DNA of 43,120 nucleotides from Paludibacteraceae bacterium (GTDB lineage Bacteria; Bacteroidota; Bacteroidia; Bacteroidales; Paludibacteraceae), in contig JAGBCD010000003.1 of assembly GCA_017938155.1 (NCBI GenBank), positions 1-43,120 of the forward strand, read 5' to 3'. The notes below the pieces were generated by a model. That model saw nothing but the letters and a program-made list of their open reading frames with translations, was not told the origin of the DNA and ran no database searches. Shown piece by piece: positions 42,687-43,120 of this stretch. The position numbers were made by a program, and so were the translations under genes. Every line of letters begins with the position of its first letter. Position 1 is the first letter of the stretch.

Positions 42687-43007
42687 AGTTTTATATTTTG
42701 TAGGACATCGGTTCCAAATGACCTAATAAATATACGAAAAGCGTGGAACCTTACTATTGCTTATTCTCTTGACAAAGGTTCTAGCAAAACCCAACACACA
42801 AGAATAAACAATGAATGCCCACGCCGATATGCTCATCGTTGTAAAGCACAACGAATTAAACACACCAAGGGGCATTTACCGCTCTCTTGTTTCGGGTGTG
42901 TGAAAATTTGCTAGATTTTTGTCAACCAAAACAAGCGCCAATAAACGCCTTTTATTATGTCTGCTACCCTCCGCCAGCAATGTCAGACATCCCTCGGCGC
43001 AGGTTTA
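42687..43007 (-). ncRNA. Long structured leader RNA of the BspA-like gene
   Basis: The ~320-nt leader between the promoter and the ATG at 42686 has many exact complementary segments (plus-strand positions). Nested long-range helix: 42918-42925/42769-42776 (8 bp) and 42907-42915/42780-42788 (9 bp). Local hairpins: 42957-42963/42984-42990 and 42836-42842/42848-42854. Helix 42895-42901/42860-42866 with 42870-42876/42814-42820 would form a pseudoknot. Segment 42746-42752 can pair with 42775-42781, and 42745-42750 alternatively with 42710-42715, about 24 nt before the start codon. A 5-codon upstream frame lies at 42708-42691. I do not recognise a known riboswitch class. Confidence 0.6.
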
Positions 43008-43013
43008 CGGTGA

Positions 43014-43045
43014 CAAAATTACACTTTTTATTTTACATGTGCAAA
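43014..43045 (-). promoter_or_regulatory. Promoter of the leader/BspA-like unit
   Basis: Minus strand: TTTG at 43045-43042, 20 bases, TAATTTTG at 43021-43014. It is a full consensus match. It lies ~330 nt from the start codon, much farther than other promoters in the window (20-60 nt). Confidence 0.75.
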
Positions 43046-43120
43046 AAAAAAATTGCCTTCCATCACATTGTTATAAATGCTCCATACATTGCAATTCATA
43101 ATTATTATCAAGACATTATC

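Noticed and set aside
42687-43007. tmRNA or RNase P RNA
   Set aside because: A pseudoknot and long-range helix first suggested tmRNA, but there is no tRNA-like end, no tag frame, and no conserved RNase P core sequence.

Overview
The window looks like a piece of chromosome from an AT-rich member of the Bacteroidales (Bacteroidota). Three things point there. Nearly every start region that can be read carries the Bacteroidota-type promoter (TTTG or TTG, 19-20 bases, then TAnnTTTG), and Shine-Dalgarno sequences are scarce. The gene content fits the phylum: BspA-type leucine-rich-repeat and FISUMP-type surface proteins, a GHL10 protein with a sorting-tail-like C-terminus, OmpA/PD40 proteins and paired HU-type proteins. 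The window also opens at the 5' end of a 16S rRNA gene with Bacteroidota-type sequence. I see no IS element, prophage, integrase, CRISPR array or tRNA.

Layout. 1-1032: 5' end of 16S rRNA (minus strand), its leader and two tandem promoters. 1033-3123: an exported FISUMP-type protein, folK, and an intergenic patch of short repeats. 3124-8520: a compact minus-strand operon of exported glucosaminidase/LysM, DUF721, mutS2, outer-membrane barrel and lipoprotein phosphoesterase. 8537-9944: a radical-SAM gene overlapping a YhhQ-type queuosine-precursor transporter. 9945-10382: non-coding, with a plus-strand promoter reading into a gene-free stretch (candidate small RNA). 10383-12798: GHL10 glycosidase-like exported protein. 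12877-17813: mtaB, an OmpA/PD40 protein and an exported protein of unknown function, ending at a strong hairpin shared with the next unit. 17813-19942: SLC45-like sugar transporter followed by a signal-peptidase-like protein and a PqqD-like protein. 19970-39139: a long co-directional run of recQ, rimO, HU, HU-TM-LysM, uvrA, a nucleotide-sugar dehydratase, a WecA-like phosphotransferase, an ABC-F ATPase, a polysaccharide deacetylase-like protein, a two-domain glycosyltransferase, a cysteine-desulfidase-family protein, an EF-hand membrane protein and rlmH. 39140-39450: a second repeat patch. 39452-43045: a 39-residue gene and a 1023-residue BspA-like protein behind a leader of about 320 nt.

How the genes work together. 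Much of the window is housekeeping: DNA repair (recQ, uvrA, mutS2), RNA modification (mtaB, rimO, rlmH, Q salvage), folate, and nucleoid proteins. Mixed in are envelope and surface-glycan genes (dehydratase, lipid-linked sugar initiation, deacetylase, glycosyltransferases) and secreted surface proteins.

The most unusual signals are outside ordinary genes. One is the leader upstream of the BspA-like gene, which has long-range nested complementarity, a possible pseudoknot and competing pairings near the start codon. Others are a composite intergenic repeat found twice in the same module order, and heptanucleotide tandem repeats at four places, one inside a coding sequence. Among proteins, the HU-transmembrane-LysM fusion is the most interesting, because it could physically link DNA to the cell wall.
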